DNA of 64,000 nt from Dactylosporangium siamense (lineage in GTDB: Bacteria > Actinomycetota > Actinomycetes > Mycobacteriales > Micromonosporaceae): NCBI RefSeq assembly GCF_016862795.1, contig NZ_BONQ01000055.1, positions 1-64,000 on the forward strand, read 5' to 3'. Position 1 is the stretch's first letter, and each line of letters opens with the position of its first letter. The translations under genes and the position numbers were made by a program. Below, one piece after another: positions 42,454-52,900 of the stretch. The notes under the pieces are model-generated. The model worked only from the letters and a program-made list of their open reading frames with translations. It searched no databases and was not told where the DNA came from.

Positions 42454-43914
42454 TCACAGCGTCGCCTCGCCGTTGAGGCCGAAGAAGTCGTGCCACTTGG
42501 CGCCGCCGAGGAAGCCGGTGCCGGTGGAGATGCCGACGTACACGTCGTTGGTGGCGCCCTTGGTGAACACGACGATGTCGTCCTTACCGTCGCCGTTGGC
42601 GTCGGCGAGATACGGGAACTCCCCCGCGGTGCAGAAGAAGTCGTTCCACTTCACTGTGGTGCCGACGAACGCGGCGCCGTTGGACACCGCGGCGTAGACG
42701 TCGGCGTTGGCGTCGCAGGTGAAGGTGACGATGTCGGCCTTGCCGTCGCCGTTGACGTCGCCGACCCGGGGCAGCTCGGTGCCGACCGCGAACAGGTCGT
42801 GCCACTTCAGGCCGGGCCCGAACGACGTGCCCGTGGACAGCGCGACGATCACGTCCGCCGCCGACGCCGACCCCTGGGTGAAGGTGATGAGGTCGGCCCT
42901 GCCGTCGCCGTTGACGTCGCCGACCGCCGGGTACTCGCCGGACGGCGCGAAGAACTCGTGCCACTTCTGTCCGGGGCCGAACGACGTGCCGGTGGACAGC
43001 GCGACATAGACATCACCGGACGGGTTGTGGGTGAACGCGACGATGTCGTCCTTACCGTCGCCGTTGACGTCGCCGACGGCACCGATCTCGGCGCCGGGGG
43101 CGAACCAGTCGTGCCACTTCGCGCCGCCGGCGAACGACGTGCCGGTGGACAGGCCCACGTACACGTCGCCGGTGTTGCTGTGCGCGAACGTGATGATGTC
43201 GTCCTTGCCGTCGCCGTTGACGTCGCCGGTGGTGGCCGTCTCGCCGCCGATGGAGAAGAAGTCGTTCCACTTCACCGAGGTGCCGGCGAACGCGGTGCCG
43301 GTGGAGGTGCTGACGTAGACGTCGGCGAGCGCGTTCTGGGTGAACGTGAGGATGTCGTCCCTGCCGTCGCCGTTGACGTCGGTGGGCGAGCCGCCGGCGA
43401 TGGCCGCGGTGCGCGCGGCCTCGTTGAGCAGGGTCCGGGCCTTCGCGGCGACCTGGTCGTAGCGGTCGGGGAAGCCGGAGCGCTGCACGCACTGGGCGAC
43501 CTGGCCGGCGCTGTAGCCGGGGTTGTTGCGGTCGCAGGTGATCGCGCGGGTGACGTACTGCGTCGACGCGTACACCGGGTCCATGATCTGTTCCTGGGTG
43601 CCCCAGCCGTAGTCCCAGCGTTGCTGGAACACGCCGAGGGAGGTCTTGTCGCCGCACGGCAGGTTGTTCAGGTGCGACTCGACCCAGCCGGCCTCGAACG
43701 CCGACAGCGTCACCTTGTCGTTGGCGTTGAAGTTGCGGGCGACGCGGTAGACGATCGTGGTGACGGCCGGGTCGTGCCCGGCCGGGATCGACGGGCAGGC
43801 GGCCAGGGTGACGGCCGGCATGTCCGATGTGGACGCCGACGCTGGGGCTGTGGGCGCCACGGCGGCGACGGTCGCGCAGAGCGCGGCCACCAGCGCCAGG
43901 GGGATGCGTCTCAC
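42454..43914 (-). CDS. Secreted lysozyme-like protein with six-repeat FG-GAP module
   Basis: 486 residues from GTG 43914, with GAGGAG upstream. The longer frame to 43962 would include the operator. Signal peptide 1-28. Residues about 48-165 form a transglycosylase-like domain (A-F-E-A-G-W-V-E-S-H-L-N-N-L with Glu74/Glu79, then S-L-G-V-F-Q-Q-R-W-D-Y-G-W-G-T). Residues about 176-486 are six FG-GAP repeats that match the amidase module repeat by repeat, so the whole module was duplicated. Operator GAGAAATCGATTGCTG at 43933-43948 and a promoter at 43981 lie upstream. Likely an extracellular peptidoglycan-active enzyme or binder. Confidence 0.87.
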   Translation of the reverse strand: MRRIPLALVAALCATVAAVAPTAPASASTSDMPAVTLAACPSIPAGHDPAVTTIVYRVARNFNANDKVTLSAFEAGWVESHLNNLPCGDKTSLGVFQQRWDYGWGTQEQIMDPVYASTQYVTRAITCDRNNPGYSAGQVAQCVQRSGFPDRYDQVAAKARTLLNEAARTAAIAGGSPTDVNGDGRDDILTFTQNALADVYVSTSTGTAFAGTSVKWNDFFSIGGETATTGDVNGDGKDDIITFAHSNTGDVYVGLSTGTSFAGGAKWHDWFAPGAEIGAVGDVNGDGKDDIVAFTHNPSGDVYVALSTGTSFGPGQKWHEFFAPSGEYPAVGDVNGDGRADLITFTQGSASAADVIVALSTGTSFGPGLKWHDLFAVGTELPRVGDVNGDGKADIVTFTCDANADVYAAVSNGAAFVGTTVKWNDFFCTAGEFPYLADANGDGKDDIVVFTKGATNDVYVGISTGTGFLGGAKWHDFFGLNGEATL

Positions 43915-43932
43915 GGGGGCTCCTCGGATGCC

Positions 43933-43948
43933 GAGAAATCGATTGCTG
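43933..43948. promoter_or_regulatory. Arabinan-locus operator, copy 1 (GAGAAATCGATTGCTG)
   Basis: Core AATCGATT is palindromic, and the 16-mer is identical to the copy at 53211-53226. It lies between a candidate -35 TTGACA (minus strand, 43981-43976) with -10 GACACT (18-bp spacer) and the start of the lysozyme-like gene. Likely bound by the LacI-family protein encoded at 53449. Confidence 0.75.
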
Positions 43949-44058
43949 CTGAGTGTCCGCACTCAGCACCATCGATGTCAATGGATCCGCTGAAGGAAAG
44001 CTTCATTCACCTCAGTGGATCCGGCAGGAAGCCACAGGTACCGGCACGCAGGCACGAC

Positions 44059-44098
44059 GCATCGCCCGGCGCGCTGGAACGACGGCGCCGGGCGATGC
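44059..44098 (-). terminator. Terminator of the sugar ABC operon
   Basis: GCATCGCCCGGCGC and GCGCCGGGCGATGC make a perfect 14-bp stem with a 12-nt loop, 10 nt after the binding-protein stop (44109). Confidence 0.78.
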
Positions 44099-44108
44099 GA
44101 TGCGCGGG

Positions 44109-45104
44109 TCAGGAGCCGCCGAGCTTGGTGTACACCTCGGCCGCGTTGTCCTTGGTGATCTGCTGGGTGCCGAGGGTCGTGCTGCGCGGCACGTCCTTGC
44201 CGCAGTCGACCAGGATCTTCTTGGCCAGGTCGATCGCCTCGCGGCCGCCGGTGGCGTACTGGAACGTCGCCGAGAGCCGGCCCTGCTCGACCGCCTTGAT
44301 ACCGCCGGACGGCACGGGCAGCGCGTCGATACCGGTGAACTTGATCTTCGTCTCGAGTCCGGCCGCCTTGGCCGCGAGGTAGGCGCCCTCGGCCATCGGG
44401 TCGTTGTGCGCGTAGACGGCGGCGACGTCCGGGTGCGCCTTGAGCAGCGCGTCGGCCACCGACTGGCCCTTCTCCCGCAGCCAGTCACCGGGCTGCGACG
44501 CCACGATCTCGATCTTCGGGTTGCCGGCGATGCCGGCCCGGAAGCCGTCCGCCCGTTCCTTCGCCGGGGTGGAGCCCGGCAGGCCGGCGATCTCGATCAC
44601 CTTGCCGCCGCTGGGCAGCAGGGTCTTGGCGTAGTACTCGCCGGCGGCCTTGCCGATCGCGACGTTGTCGCCGCCGATGAACGCGGTGTACGCGTCGCCC
44701 TCGACCTTGCGGTCCAGCACGATGACCGGGATCTTCTGGTCGTAGGCCTTCTTGACGACCGCGGTGAGCGGCTTCGCCTCGTTGGGCGAGATGATCAGCA
44801 GGTTGATCTTCTGGGTGAGGAAGCTCTCGACGTCGGCGACCTGCTTGCTGTTGTCCTGCGCGGCGTCGGAGACGACCACCTTGAAGCCCGGGACCGCCTT
44901 CGCCGCGGCCGTCACGTCGTTGTTCATGACCTGGCGGTAGGGCTCGGCGTTGTTCGCCTGCGACATGCCGATGAGGAACTCCTTGCCGGTGCCGCAGGCG
45001 GCGCCCGCGGCGTCGCCCGCCTGCTCGGACGGCTTCTCGACGCTGCACGCGGTCGTGATGAGCACGCAGGCGAGCACGACGAACGTGCTGATGCGATGAC
45101 GCAT
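44109..45104 (-). CDS. Pentose/ribose-type ABC transporter binding lipoprotein (RbsB-like)
   Basis: 331 residues from ATG 45104 (CAGGAG site). Lipoprotein signal with lipobox I-T-T-A-C and Cys20. The mature part is a family-4 periplasmic-binding fold typical of monosaccharide importers (I-G-M-S-Q-A-N-N-A-E-P-Y, I-N-L-L-I-I-S-P-N-E-A, V-Y-A-H-N-D-P-M-A-E-G). It is the last gene of an ATPase-permease-binding protein operon under the GAAATCGATTTC operator at 47765, and should supply the sugar handled by the neighbouring kinase and isomerase, proposed as D-arabinose. Confidence 0.92.
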   Translation of the reverse strand: MRHRISTFVVLACVLITTACSVEKPSEQAGDAAGAACGTGKEFLIGMSQANNAEPYRQVMNNDVTAAAKAVPGFKVVVSDAAQDNSKQVADVESFLTQKINLLIISPNEAKPLTAVVKKAYDQKIPVIVLDRKVEGDAYTAFIGGDNVAIGKAAGEYYAKTLLPSGGKVIEIAGLPGSTPAKERADGFRAGIAGNPKIEIVASQPGDWLREKGQSVADALLKAHPDVAAVYAHNDPMAEGAYLAAKAAGLETKIKFTGIDALPVPSGGIKAVEQGRLSATFQYATGGREAIDLAKKILVDCGKDVPRSTTLGTQQITKDNAAEVYTKLGGS

Positions 45105-45138
45105 GGATCGCTCCTGTGAAAAAAGGGGGTGAGGGGTG

Positions 45139-46203
45139 TCAGGCGACGGTGCGGTGCAGCTTCTGCAGGGCGGCGGCGGCCACGATGACCAGGCCCTTGA
45201 TGAGCAGCTGCACATTGGCGTCGATGTTGTTGAGCGCGAGGATGTTGTTGAGGATGCCCAGCAGCAGCGCGCCGGCCAGGGTGCCGCCCATGGACCCGGA
45301 GCCGCCGGACAGTGCGGTGCCGCCGATCACCACCGCGGCGATGGCGTCGAGCTCGTATCCGGCACCGTCGTTGGGGCTGCCCTGGTTGAGCTGGCCCGCG
45401 TGGACGACCCCGGCCACCGCCGCGAGGAGCCCGGCGATGGCGAACACGGCGACCTTGACCCGGGTGACCGGTACACCCGAGAGACGGGCCGCCTTCTCGT
45501 TGCCGCCGATCGCGTACACGTGCCGCGCGAACGCGGTGGTGCGCAGCACGACGATGGCGGCCACACCGATGGCGAGGAACAGCACGGCCGGCACCGGCAC
45601 CACGCCGTTGAACGAGCCGTTGAGGATCTCGAAGGCGGGCGGTGCCTCCTTGGGCCCGTCGCCGTAGGCGATCGGGATGCCGAGCCCGCCGGACCAGATG
45701 CGGGCCAGCCCGCGGGCGACCTGGAGCCCGGCGAGGGTGACGATGAACGACTGGATGCCCAGCCGGGCCGTCGCGTAGCCCTGCAGGGCGCCGAAGGCCG
45801 CGCCGATCGCGAGCACCGCGAGGACCGACGGCAGGATGCCGAGCCCGGAGTCGACCATCAGCGTGGCGGTGCCGACCGCCGACAGGCCGAGGATCGCGCC
45901 GACGGACAGGTCGATGCCGCCGAGCAGGACCACGAACGTCATGCCGACGGCGATGATGCCGATCTCGGACACCGCCCGCACGATGTTGCCGAGGTTGCCG
46001 GTCGACAGGAAGAGGTTTTCGCCGTTGCGGGTCGGCGACGCCGCGATCGCGACAGCGAACACGACGGCGAGGGCAAAGAGGCTCTGCACCGCGAAGAGCC
46101 GGTCGATCAGCTCCCGCCGGCTGCGCGGCCGGCGCAGCCAGCACGCCGCGGAGGCCTTGAGCCCGACGGTGCCGGCGGCCGGGGTCTGCTCGTCGATGGT
46201 CAC
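45139..46203 (-). CDS. Monosaccharide ABC transporter permease (RbsC-like)
   Basis: 354 residues from GTG 46203, which overlaps the ATPase stop by 4 nt (GTGA). Eight to ten membrane segments. The family signature G-G-I-D-L-S-V-G-A-I-L-G-L lies near residue 95, and G-G-T-A-L-S-G-G-S-G-S-M-G-G-T near the C-terminus is typical of RbsC/XylH permeases. An N-terminal cytosolic stretch of about 35 residues precedes the first helix. Confidence 0.92.
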   Translation of the reverse strand: MTIDEQTPAAGTVGLKASAACWLRRPRSRRELIDRLFAVQSLFALAVVFAVAIAASPTRNGENLFLSTGNLGNIVRAVSEIGIIAVGMTFVVLLGGIDLSVGAILGLSAVGTATLMVDSGLGILPSVLAVLAIGAAFGALQGYATARLGIQSFIVTLAGLQVARGLARIWSGGLGIPIAYGDGPKEAPPAFEILNGSFNGVVPVPAVLFLAIGVAAIVVLRTTAFARHVYAIGGNEKAARLSGVPVTRVKVAVFAIAGLLAAVAGVVHAGQLNQGSPNDGAGYELDAIAAVVIGGTALSGGSGSMGGTLAGALLLGILNNILALNNIDANVQLLIKGLVIVAAAALQKLHRTVA

Positions 46204-47744
46204 GCTGACTCCCTCGTGGGACGGCTGTGCTGGCCCATGGCGGCGGCGAGGATGCCCGCCGCGTCGGTGGTGGCGGCGGGCAGGTCGGCGACGGTCCGGC
46301 CGGCCCGCAGCACGACGATGCGGTCGCAGACACCCAGGGGCTCCGGCAGCTCGGAGGAGGCGAGCAGGATGCCCATGCCGTCGTCGGCGAGACGGTGCAG
46401 GAGCCGGTAGATCTCGGCCTTGGCGCCGATGTCGACGCCGCGGGTCGGCTCGTCGAGCAGCAGCAGGCGCGGCCCGGCGAGGAGCTGGCGGGCGAACACG
46501 ACCTTCTGCTGGTTGCCGCCGGACAGCGCGCCGACGGGCACGTTGGCCGACGGGGTCTTGATGGCCAGCTCGGCGATCTTCCCGGCGACGGCGGCACGTT
46601 CCCGCCGGCGCCGGACGATGCCGGCGGTGGTGAGGCGGTGCAGGGCGGTGAGCACGATGCTGCGGCCGGTGGCGTGCCCGAGCACGAGCGCGGAGCCCCG
46701 GCGGTCCTCGGGCACGAACCCGACGCCCCGGCGCAGGGCCTGGCGTGGTGCCGCCGGCGCGTAGGCCACGCCGTCGAGGCGGACCGATCCGCTGCGGCGG
46801 CCCTTGGCGCCCGCCCCGAACAGCGTCTCCAGCAGCTCGGTGCGGCCCGCGCCCATCAGCCCGGCGAGGCCGACGATCTCCCCCGCCCGCACCGTCAGCG
46901 TGGCCCCGGCCGGCTCGCACCGCCCGGGCCGGCGGTGCCTGGGCCGGACCGTGAGGTCGTCGACCTCCAGCAGCGGCGCTCCCGTCTTGGCGTTCGCCGA
47001 GCCGAAGAGCGTCTCCACCGACCGGCCGACCATCAGCGAGATGATCTCGCCGGGGCCGGCGGTGCGCGGGTCGACGGTGCCGGCGACCCCACCGTTGCGC
47101 AGCACCGTCGCCCGGTCGGCGATCGCCTCGATCTCCTCCATGCGGTGGGAGATGTAGACGATGCCGACGCCGCGGCGGCGCAGCTCCTCGATGGTGGCGA
47201 AGAGGCGCCGCACCTCCGCGTCCGCCAGAGCCGCCGTCGGCTCGTCCATGACGAGGACCCGCGCGTCGAGCGACAGCGCCCTGGCGATCTCGACCAGCTG
47301 CTGCTCGCCGACGCGCAGGGCGCCGACCGGGCGGCGCGGGTCGAGGTCGACACCGAGCTGCCGCAGCTGCTCCCGGGCGGTGCGCAGCATCGCCCGGCGG
47401 TCCAGCAGCCGGAGCCTGGTGCGGGGTTCGCGGCCCAGCACCAGGTTCTCCGCCACGGAGAGGCCCGGCACGAGGTCGAGCTCCTGGTGGATGGTGGCGA
47501 TCCCGGCCGCCTGCGCGTCGGCCGGGCGGTGGAACCGCACCGGCGTCCCCGCGACCGTGATCTCGCCGTCGTGGTCGGTGACGACGCCGGACAGCACGTT
47601 CATGAGCGTCGACTTGCCCGCACCGTTCTCGCCGAGCAACGCGTGGACCTCGCCGGCCCGGATCGTGAAGTCGACGTCGCGGCAGGCGACCACGCCGCCG
47701 AACTGCTTCGTGATGCCGGTCATCGTGACAAGCGCCTCGCTCAT
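46200..47744 (-). CDS. Monosaccharide ABC transporter ATPase, double NBD (RbsA-like)
   Basis: 514 residues from ATG 47744. A GTG three codons upstream is the alternative. The first nucleotide-binding domain has Walker A G-E-N-G-A-G-K-S-T near 37-45 and signature L-R-V-G-E-Q-Q-L-V. The second carries the degenerate G-L-M-G-A-G-R-T-E-L and the intact signature G-A-L-S-G-G-N-Q-Q-K, exactly as in RbsA/XylG/AraG proteins. It energises uptake of a monosaccharide. It heads the operon, immediately after a promoter with a perfect 18-bp operator. Confidence 0.93.
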   Translation of the reverse strand: MSEALVTMTGITKQFGGVVACRDVDFTIRAGEVHALLGENGAGKSTLMNVLSGVVTDHDGEITVAGTPVRFHRPADAQAAGIATIHQELDLVPGLSVAENLVLGREPRTRLRLLDRRAMLRTAREQLRQLGVDLDPRRPVGALRVGEQQLVEIARALSLDARVLVMDEPTAALADAEVRRLFATIEELRRRGVGIVYISHRMEEIEAIADRATVLRNGGVAGTVDPRTAGPGEIISLMVGRSVETLFGSANAKTGAPLLEVDDLTVRPRHRRPGRCEPAGATLTVRAGEIVGLAGLMGAGRTELLETLFGAGAKGRRSGSVRLDGVAYAPAAPRQALRRGVGFVPEDRRGSALVLGHATGRSIVLTALHRLTTAGIVRRRRERAAVAGKIAELAIKTPSANVPVGALSGGNQQKVVFARQLLAGPRLLLLDEPTRGVDIGAKAEIYRLLHRLADDGMGILLASSELPEPLGVCDRIVVLRAGRTVADLPAATTDAAGILAAAMGQHSRPTRESA

Positions 47745-47764
47745 GGGCACCACCCCCGGGGCCG

Positions 47765-47782
47765 TGAGAAATCGATTTCTCA
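47765..47782. promoter_or_regulatory. Arabinan-locus operator, copy 2 (perfect 18-bp palindrome)
   Basis: TGAGAAATCGATTTCTCA is fully symmetric and is the best copy of the motif. It lies just downstream of the -10 element of the ABC operon promoter, ideal for repression. Confidence 0.85.
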
Positions 47783-47788
47783 GGTGAG

Positions 47789-47817
47789 AACGTAAGAGAC
47801 GGTCATAGTCCTGTCAA
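47789..47817 (-). promoter_or_regulatory. Promoter of the sugar ABC operon
   Basis: On the minus strand, -35 TTGACA (47817-47812), 17-bp spacer, and -10 TACGTT (47794-47789). A near-consensus housekeeping promoter with the operator covering the expected start point. Confidence 0.75.
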
Positions 47818-47858
47818 CCCCTCGTCGCAATCTCGTAATGTCCGGCATCAATGGCAGG

Positions 47859-49982
47859 TCACGGGATCGCATTGATCGCGGACCACACGGTGCCGGCGAA
47901 TGCCACGTCCCGGCGCACCCCGCTGGACGCGATCCGCCACGTCCCGCCCGGATACTGGCCGGGCGCCCACGCGACGCCGCCGTTGCGCCACAGCGGCTGC
48001 CACGCCGCCATCGCGTGCCCGGCGTCGTACCAGATGTTGTCGCCGCGCCACGCCGACGCCCAGCGGTGCGCCGACACCACCGACAGCCCGCCGGCCTCCG
48101 CCGAGGACAGCATCGACCACGCCGGCATCCCGGTGACGTCCCCGGTCGGTCGCGCCTCCGTGGCCGGGTCGCCGACCATCGGCAGCGCGCCGTCGACGTT
48201 GAACGCGACCTCCCACACGCCGGCCGTCGGCCACCCGTTGACGGACCAGACGACGTCGCTCTGCAGCGCCGGTCCCGTCCATCGGGGCACCACGGAGATG
48301 AGCCAGTCGGCGGTGACCGGTTCGTTGCCGAACGGGATGCCGGCGAGGTTGATCCGGGTCCCGTCCGCGGACACGTCCACTCTGGACGGTGCACCGGCCG
48401 GGTCGGTCACCCCGAACCCACCGACCGCCAGGTAGGGCCCGGTGCCGCGGTAGGACGAGTCGAGCGCCGGCCGGTAGGCGCCGCCGCCCGCCGGGTCGAC
48501 GCCGAGCGAGGCGATCCGCGCGGACGGCCAGGTCCGGATGTCGGCGCGCAGGTAGCCGGTGCTGACCACCCGCCCCCGCGCCACGACCCCGGAGGTCCAC
48601 TGCAGCGGGGCGAGCCACAGCCCGCCCATCCCCCAACCGGCGTGGCTGAGGTACCAGTTCGACCCGTCGACGATCACCTCGGCGGCGTGGGCGTCCAGGA
48701 CCGCGACCTTCTCCGCCCCGTCGAACTGGAAGGGGTCGCGGCTGCGGTAGACGGCGGTGCGCCGGTACGCGGCGCCGTAGTCGGTGCCGTCGCAGCAGAC
48801 GAAGAGGTACCACCATTCGCCGCGCCGCACCACGAACGGCGACTCGGTCTGCCCGGCCGCCTGCCCGGTGTACGGCGACGTGAACGCGGTCCGCCGGGCG
48901 CTCCACGTGGTCAGGTCGGTGCTGGTGCGGTACCCGACGATGTGGTTGCCGCCGTTCGGGGCGGTGGTGGCGGTGTAGTACATGACCCACTGCTCGCCGA
49001 CCCGGGTGACCATCGGGTCCCGCGCCTCCCAGCCGTCGGTGAACAGCGGGTTGGCCGGGCTGCGCGTCCACGTGACCAGATCCGTCGACGTGGCGAGGTG
49101 CATCCGGTAGCGGGTGTAGTCCGGGTTCCCGGCCGCGTAGAACATGAAGTAGACGCCGTTGTCGTGGATGACGTGCGGGGCCCAGATCCACTGCTCCCCC
49201 GCCGCCGGGGACGCCGTGAGGGCGGCCGGCTGTTTCGTCCAGGGCCCGTTCGGGGTGGGCGCGGTGGCGTGCGCGAACAGCGTCTCCTGCAGCGGTGCGC
49301 CCGGCTCGGCGTGGGTGATGCCGAACGCGTGCCACACGCCGGTGCCGCGGTGCTGCACGATGGTGTGGTCGTTGAGGTACCACGCGGCGGATTCGCCCAC
49401 GCTCGGGTCGTACACGCGAGTGAGGGTGCCGCGCGACGGTGTCTCCGCCACGGTTTCATACGTCGACGTGGTGACCGTCGCCAGCGCACCGACCCGTTGC
49501 AGGGTGATCGTGTCGAGGCCGGCGAAGAACCCGGTCGATGCCGGGTTCCGGCCGGTGACCGTCACGGTGAGCCGGTGCGTGCCGGCCGCGAGGGCGACCG
49601 AGCCGAGCGGGACCGCGCCGGTGCGCTGCACCGCCGTGGCGTAGCCGTCGAAGAGCTGACCGATCGCGACCCCGTCGACGGCGAAGCGCAGCGTCCCGTA
49701 GTCGGCCGCCTTCGTCAGGATCCCGCCCAGGTCGTACTGGCCGGGCGTCACCGCGGGCAGCGTGACGGTGACGGAGTCACCGGCGTGGGCGGCCCGCAAC
49801 CACAGCTGCCGCCCGCCGGACCAGGCGACGCCGCAGCAGTTCGGCTGCGACTCCACCGGAGCGGTCGACGACACGGCGGGCAGCAGGCCTTCCGCCTCGA
49901 GGGTGACCGGCGTGTCCGCGGCGAACGCGGGGGCGGGCCCTGCCAGGATCAGCAGGGCCGCCACCAGTGCGATGGCTCTCAC
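47859..49982 (-). CDS. Secreted GH43-like beta-propeller glycosidase with N-terminal sugar-binding domain
   Basis: 707 residues from GTG 49982, overlapping the GH172 gene stop by 4 nt. Signal peptide 1-22. Residues about 25-165 are a jelly-roll carbohydrate-binding-like domain. Residues about 175-500 show the five-bladed GH32/43/68-type propeller, with acidic residues in W-E-A-R-D-P-M-V (Asp) and T-E-S-P-F-V-V-R (Glu) in the expected order. The C-terminal 200 residues form another beta domain. It should hydrolyse a furanosyl or pyranosyl linkage outside the cell. In context an arabinofuranosidase is most likely; GH43 versus a neighbouring family is not certain. Confidence 0.78.
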   Translation of the reverse strand: MRAIALVAALLILAGPAPAFAADTPVTLEAEGLLPAVSSTAPVESQPNCCGVAWSGGRQLWLRAAHAGDSVTVTLPAVTPGQYDLGGILTKAADYGTLRFAVDGVAIGQLFDGYATAVQRTGAVPLGSVALAAGTHRLTVTVTGRNPASTGFFAGLDTITLQRVGALATVTTSTYETVAETPSRGTLTRVYDPSVGESAAWYLNDHTIVQHRGTGVWHAFGITHAEPGAPLQETLFAHATAPTPNGPWTKQPAALTASPAAGEQWIWAPHVIHDNGVYFMFYAAGNPDYTRYRMHLATSTDLVTWTRSPANPLFTDGWEARDPMVTRVGEQWVMYYTATTAPNGGNHIVGYRTSTDLTTWSARRTAFTSPYTGQAAGQTESPFVVRRGEWWYLFVCCDGTDYGAAYRRTAVYRSRDPFQFDGAEKVAVLDAHAAEVIVDGSNWYLSHAGWGMGGLWLAPLQWTSGVVARGRVVSTGYLRADIRTWPSARIASLGVDPAGGGAYRPALDSSYRGTGPYLAVGGFGVTDPAGAPSRVDVSADGTRINLAGIPFGNEPVTADWLISVVPRWTGPALQSDVVWSVNGWPTAGVWEVAFNVDGALPMVGDPATEARPTGDVTGMPAWSMLSSAEAGGLSVVSAHRWASAWRGDNIWYDAGHAMAAWQPLWRNGGVAWAPGQYPGGTWRIASSGVRRDVAFAGTVWSAINAIP

Positions 49983-52900
49983 GGCGCGCTCGGCCTGACG
50001 ACCGTGGACGCGCCACCGCCGAAGGTGTCGTGCCACTTCCAGGCGTTCTGCACGAACCGGCCGCCGTCGGACAGCGACACGAACGCGTCGGCCGCCGGGT
50101 CACCGGTGAACGTGACGATGTCGGCCCGGCCGTCGCCGTCGAAGTCGCCGACACCCGGCCGCTCGGCGTTGATGGCGAAGTTGTCGTGCCACTTCACGGG
50201 CGTGCCGAAGCCCGTGCCACTCGACAACGCGACGAACACGTCGGCGGTGCTGCCACGGGTGAAGGCCACCAGGTCGTCGCGACCGTCGCCGTTGACGTCG
50301 CCGGTCGACACCACGTCACCGCCGAAGCCGGACCGCCACAGCCAGCCGTCGCCGACGAACCGGCCGCCGTCGGACAGCGCCACGTAGAAGCTGCCGCCGG
50401 TGCCGCCGGTGAAGGTCGCGATGTCGTCGCGGCCGTCGCCGTCGAAGTCGCCGACGAGCGGCGTCTCGGTGCCGATGGCGAACCGGTCGTGCCACCTGAT
50501 GCCGGGTCCGAAGCCGCTGCCGGTCGACAGCGCCACGTACACGTCCGCGTTGGCGCCGCGGGTGAAGGTGATGATGTCGGTGCGGCCGTCGCCGTCGACG
50601 TCCCCGACGAGCGGCACCTCCGCGTCGACGGCGAAGAAGTCGTGCCACTTGGCGCCGCCGCCGAAGCCGCCGCTGCCGTTGCCGAGCGCCACGTAGACGT
50701 CGGCGAGCGACCCCCGGGTGAAGGTGATGAGGTCGGTCCGGCCGTCGCCGTTGACGTCGCCGGTGAACGGCACCTCGCCGTCGATGGCGAAGAAGTCGTT
50801 GCCCTTCACCGACGCCCCGAACGACGTGCCGGTCGAGGTGGCACTGAACACGTCCGAGTCGGCGCCGCGGGTGAACGCGACCGCGTCGTCGCGGCCGTCG
50901 CCGTTGACGTCGCTGACGACCCGGCCGCGGACGCTGCCGGACACGACCCCGGAGGCGGGCCCGGCGTTGCCCGCGGCGTCGACCGCGACCACCCGGTAGT
51001 ACCAGGTCTGCCCGATCGGCAGCGGACCGTGCCGGAAGCCGGTGCCGGCGACGGTGCCGCGCAGGTTCGCCGCGGTGACCGGCACGGACGAGTTCGTCGA
51101 GCCGTAGACGCGGTAGCTGGTGACGCCCACGTTGTCGCTCGCCTCGCTCCAGGTGAGCCCGATCGCGTGGGTGCGCCCGCCGGTGACGGCGAGTCCGGTG
51201 ACCGCGCCGGGCGCGGTGGTGTCCAGGTACGGCGCGACCATGCTCGACGCCGTGTAGCGCGACGCCGTCCACGCGCCGCCGACCGGGGTGAGCGTGACCG
51301 TCACCGCCGACTTGCCGGCGGTGAGCGCGGCGGGCAGCGTGAACTCGTCGGTGAGCCAGCGCTGGATCTCGTTGCCGAGCGGCTGCAGCCAGGTGCCGGC
51401 GCTCACCCCGTCGACGGCGACCGCCGCCTGCTGGTAGGCGCGTTGCTGGTCGCCGGTGCGGCGCAGCCGGACCCCGGAGTTGCCCGGTTCGACCGCGACC
51501 CGGAAGGAGATCGCCGAGGTGCCGGAGCGGACCTGGCCGGTGCTGGACACGTCGTCGTTGTCACCTTCGAAGACGGAGGTCAGCTGGTACTGCGTGGCGG
51601 CACCGTCGGCGTAGCCGTGGGCGCTGCGGCTGGCGGCGTCGCCCGTCAGCACCGTGTCGGTCTGGCGGACCGCGGCGGTCGGCTGGGTGTAGAGGAACGC
51701 GGTCGAGGCGTAGTCGGCCGGTTCGTTGGCGGTCGGCCCGTGCTCGATGCCGAACCGCAGGCCGCTGGTGTAGGCGACGGCGTCGCCGAGCATGAGCCGG
51801 TAGGCGGCGTCGCACTCGTCGGCGCAGCCCCCGGTGCGGAACCGGTGCCCGGTGTTGCCGGTGAAGACGCCCGAGTACTCGCCGCGGTTGAAGTACCAGC
51901 CGGACTCGTAGAAGTCCTCGGTGCCGGTGCCGTACCACTGTGGGCTGGAAGCGCCGTCGACGTGGATGCGTTCGTCGCCCTCGAGGTAGTTGCGGGTGTT
52001 GCCGCCGGTGATGTGCGCCCGCATGGTCTGCGACACCCCGACGAGGCGGCCCCGGCCGGCCTGGTCGGCCATGATCCAGTCCTTGCCGGCGACGGTCTCG
52101 GCGCGGCGCGACTGGGTGGTGAAGTAGCCGACGTCGCTGGACCAGGTGGTGGGCGCGGACGTCACCTCGGCCTGGATGCCGCCGATCGACGCGCCGCCGG
52201 TGTTGGCGATCGCGACGGTGGCGTTGGCGCCGAACGGCATCGGCCACCAGGCGCTGTACCAGCCGCCGGGTGCGGCGTCCATGGCGAACATGAGCGAACG
52301 CACGGTCCGCTCGCCGAGCCCGGCGCCGAAGAACTCCGCCACGGGGGCGTCGACGGTGGTGCGGCCGTCGAACGTGATCCGCAGCCGCAGCGCGGTGAGG
52401 GTCGCCTCGGTGGCGGCGCCGTCGGGGATGCGCAGCCGCAGCGCGCTGATCGCCCGCGGCCCGCTCAGCGCGGCCAGGGTGGCCTGCCCGCCAGCCGGGG
52501 CGGTGACGGTCGCGGTGGCGGTGGTGGCGCCGGCCTGGGGCGGTTTCGGGTCGCGCAGGCCCGCCTGGCGGAGGTTGTCGACGACGTCGAGGGCCTGGTC
52601 GGCGGGGTTGAAGCGGGTGATGCCGTTCGCGTCGGCGAAGGTGCGGTAGCCGACGTGGTAGAAGAGCGGGTTGTTCTGGGTGACGATCCGCATGCTGGTG
52701 CGGTACGGCATCGGCACCTTGACCGTGACACCGCCGGAGGTCTGGTCGGCGTTGGTCACCAGGGGCCAGACGAACGGGGCGCCGAGGTTGCCGTTGACGA
52801 GGTTCTGCAGGCCGGTGTTGACGACGGTGACGCCGTCGAGCTCGACGCGGATCCAGCCGGTGGCACTGACGTCGCCGTTGTCGCGGGTGAACCAGATCGA

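Noticed and set aside
40400-43400. Regular DNA repeats of about 160 bp, considered as a CRISPR or satellite array
   Set aside because: They encode FG-GAP protein repeats in frame, vary in sequence and have no spacer structure.
47838-50387. Plus-strand frame of about 850 codons
   Set aside because: Antisense of the GH43-like gene and the end of the GH172 gene. Low-complexity translation.
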